Part shown: positions 4,973 through 5,457 of the stretch, piece by piece
Layout of the letters: each line of letters opens with the position of its first letter
Numbering within the stretch: the first letter of the stretch is position 1
Source of the DNA: JBDKJS01 sp039806065
GTDB lineage: Bacteria; Bacteroidota; Bacteroidia; AKYH767-A; 2013-40CM-41-45
Assembly: GCA_039806065.1 (NCBI GenBank)
Contig: JBDKJS010000187.1
Coordinates: 1-5,457, forward strand
Length of the DNA stretch: 5,457 nt
Direction: 5' to 3'
Notes under the pieces: generated by a model
The model's database searches: none
Seen by the model: the letters and a program-made list of their open reading frames with translations, nothing else
What the model was told of the DNA's origin: nothing
Position numbers and translations under genes: made by a program

Positions 4973-5425
4973 TTAAATCATTTTTATTTTTCGTTTTATA
5001 AAACAAATTTTACTGCCAGCGGTAATACCTTCTATAAATAAATCAGTATTGGCCACGGCCAGTTCATCTAATACTATGGGGTTATTCCAACCAGCGTTTT
5101 GCTCTAGCTCTGGCATCACATCCTCATTCCCTATTGACACTTTACTAATGCGTATTTTATCAGCCGTGCCCATGTATACTACCATCTTTTCTAATAGGTG
5201 GCCAGCGGGTATAGTATAAGTATAATCAGCATTTACCTCTATCAACTGCCCTTCATAATCATTGGTATTTACTTTGCTTACCAATGCCGTTACCAAGCCA
5301 GCTATATCAGCCATTGTAATAGCCTCATCCTTCCAGCGCAGATAATCAAACAGCGTATGAAACTGCGACTGTGTCGGCTTTTTCTTTCTAAGAAACCATT
5401 GCTTTACGGTATCGATATATGCCAC
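4973..5425 (-). CDS. Tail-associated protein with KPTxxxF..LFD..RxKDE module, 150 aa, GTG start
   Basis: Residues 1-37 (AYIDTVKQWFLRKKKPTQSQ, then FHTLFDYLRWKDEAI) match from memory an N-terminal module seen in tail or fibre proteins of Bacteroidota phages, usually written as W[FL]..xxKPTxxQFxxxxDSFxxKDExI. Residues 38-55 form a probable helix (MADIAGLVTALVSKVNT) that may act as a connector. Residues 60-147 are beta-rich (LIEVNADYTYTIPAGHLLEK, then MVVYMGTADKIRISKVSIG, ending LFIEGITAGSKICFIKRK). The start is inferred as GTG at 5425, since the first internal ATG (residue 38) would delete the recognised module. A preceding in-frame TAA at 5431-5429 limits extension. The 2-nt spacing to the large fibre gene suggests coupling and a joint role in fibre attachment. 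The exact function is unknown. Confidence 0.72.
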   Translation of the reverse strand: MAYIDTVKQWFLRKKKPTQSQFHTLFDYLRWKDEAITMADIAGLVTALVSKVNTNDYEGQLIEVNADYTYTIPAGHLLEKMVVYMGTADKIRISKVSIGNEDVMPELEQNAGWNNPIVLDELAVANTDLFIEGITAGSKICFIKRKIKMI

Positions 5426-5428
5426 CTT

Positions 5429-5457
5429 TTATAATTTTTGTATAAACAATACCACCT
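5429..5457 (-). CDS. Possible 3' end of an upstream gene (partial)
   Basis: In one minus-strand frame the right edge reads VVLFIQKL followed by TAA at 5431-5429, three bases before the GTG of the next gene. This spacing fits the close packing seen elsewhere. Two other frames are also open at the edge, with stops further inside the next gene (one at 5406-5404), so the frame assignment is tentative and nothing can be said about function. Confidence 0.3.

Noticed and set aside
4971..5006. Upstream ATG at 5006 extending the large fibre by 12 residues
   Set aside because: It would overlap the previous gene by 34 nt and place a polar Lys/Asn-rich stretch before the signal peptide. The ATG at 4970 gives a clean signal peptide and a 2-nt gap.
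1..5457. CRISPR array, tRNA, insertion sequence, integrase or terminator hairpin
   Set aside because: I see no regularly spaced identical repeats, cloverleaf-like segment, transposase or integrase motif, or GC-rich hairpin followed by T-run in a gap. Genes cover essentially the whole window.

Overview
The window looks like part of the late region of a tailed bacteriophage or prophage infecting a member of the Bacteroidota. Every credible gene lies on the minus strand. Genes abut with gaps of 10 nt or less or overlap by 1 to 17 nt, so transcription runs from the right end (about 5457) to the left end (1) as what looks like a single operon. The host assignment is inference. It rests on AT-rich DNA, A-rich leaders in place of Shine-Dalgarno sequences before most starts, a signal peptide ending in the Ser-Gln style common in Flavobacteriia and Chitinophagaceae, and fibre modules that I associate with phages of this phylum.

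In transcription order there are three blocks. Block 1 (5457 to 3267) holds the possible tail end of an upstream gene, a 150-residue tail-associated protein that starts at GTG and has a KPTxxxFxxLFDxxRxKDE N-terminal module, and a 567-residue tail fibre or receptor-binding protein. The fibre carries an apparent Sec signal peptide, two NLYFTNARAR repeats, a middle beta module and a C-terminal beta domain. Block 2 (3256 to 1723) is a probable lysis cassette: two small two-helix membrane proteins (holin and possible antiholin or second holin), a protein with an N-terminal lipobox and a C-terminal membrane helix (architecture of a unimolecular spanin), and a probable cell-wall enzyme with a YkuD-like H-x-G ... 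S-x-x-C motif. Block 3 (1726 to 1) returns to tail decoration: a small beta protein reminiscent of baseplate upper protein N-termini, a 129-residue fibre-tip-like protein with a short collagen-like linker, a 261-residue tail fibre protein, and the first 60 codons of another protein with a related N-terminus that runs off the left edge.

Four consecutive junctions around the lysis genes are tight: one 6-nt gap, then three ATGA overlaps. Lysis proteins and the following baseplate-like protein are therefore probably translationally coupled. A coherent reading is that fibre and lysis proteins are produced together late in infection. The cassette would pair holin(s), a muralytic enzyme and a one-protein spanin for disrupting the outer membrane of a Gram-negative host.

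The most interesting points are the unimolecular-spanin architecture, the degenerate YkuD-like enzyme beside it, the secretion signal on a tail fibre, the base-composition break and G7 tract inside that fibre gene, and the lysis cassette being sandwiched between fibre genes. No tRNA, rRNA, CRISPR, insertion sequence, terminator or intergenic promoter is visible. No gap between genes exceeds 10 nt.
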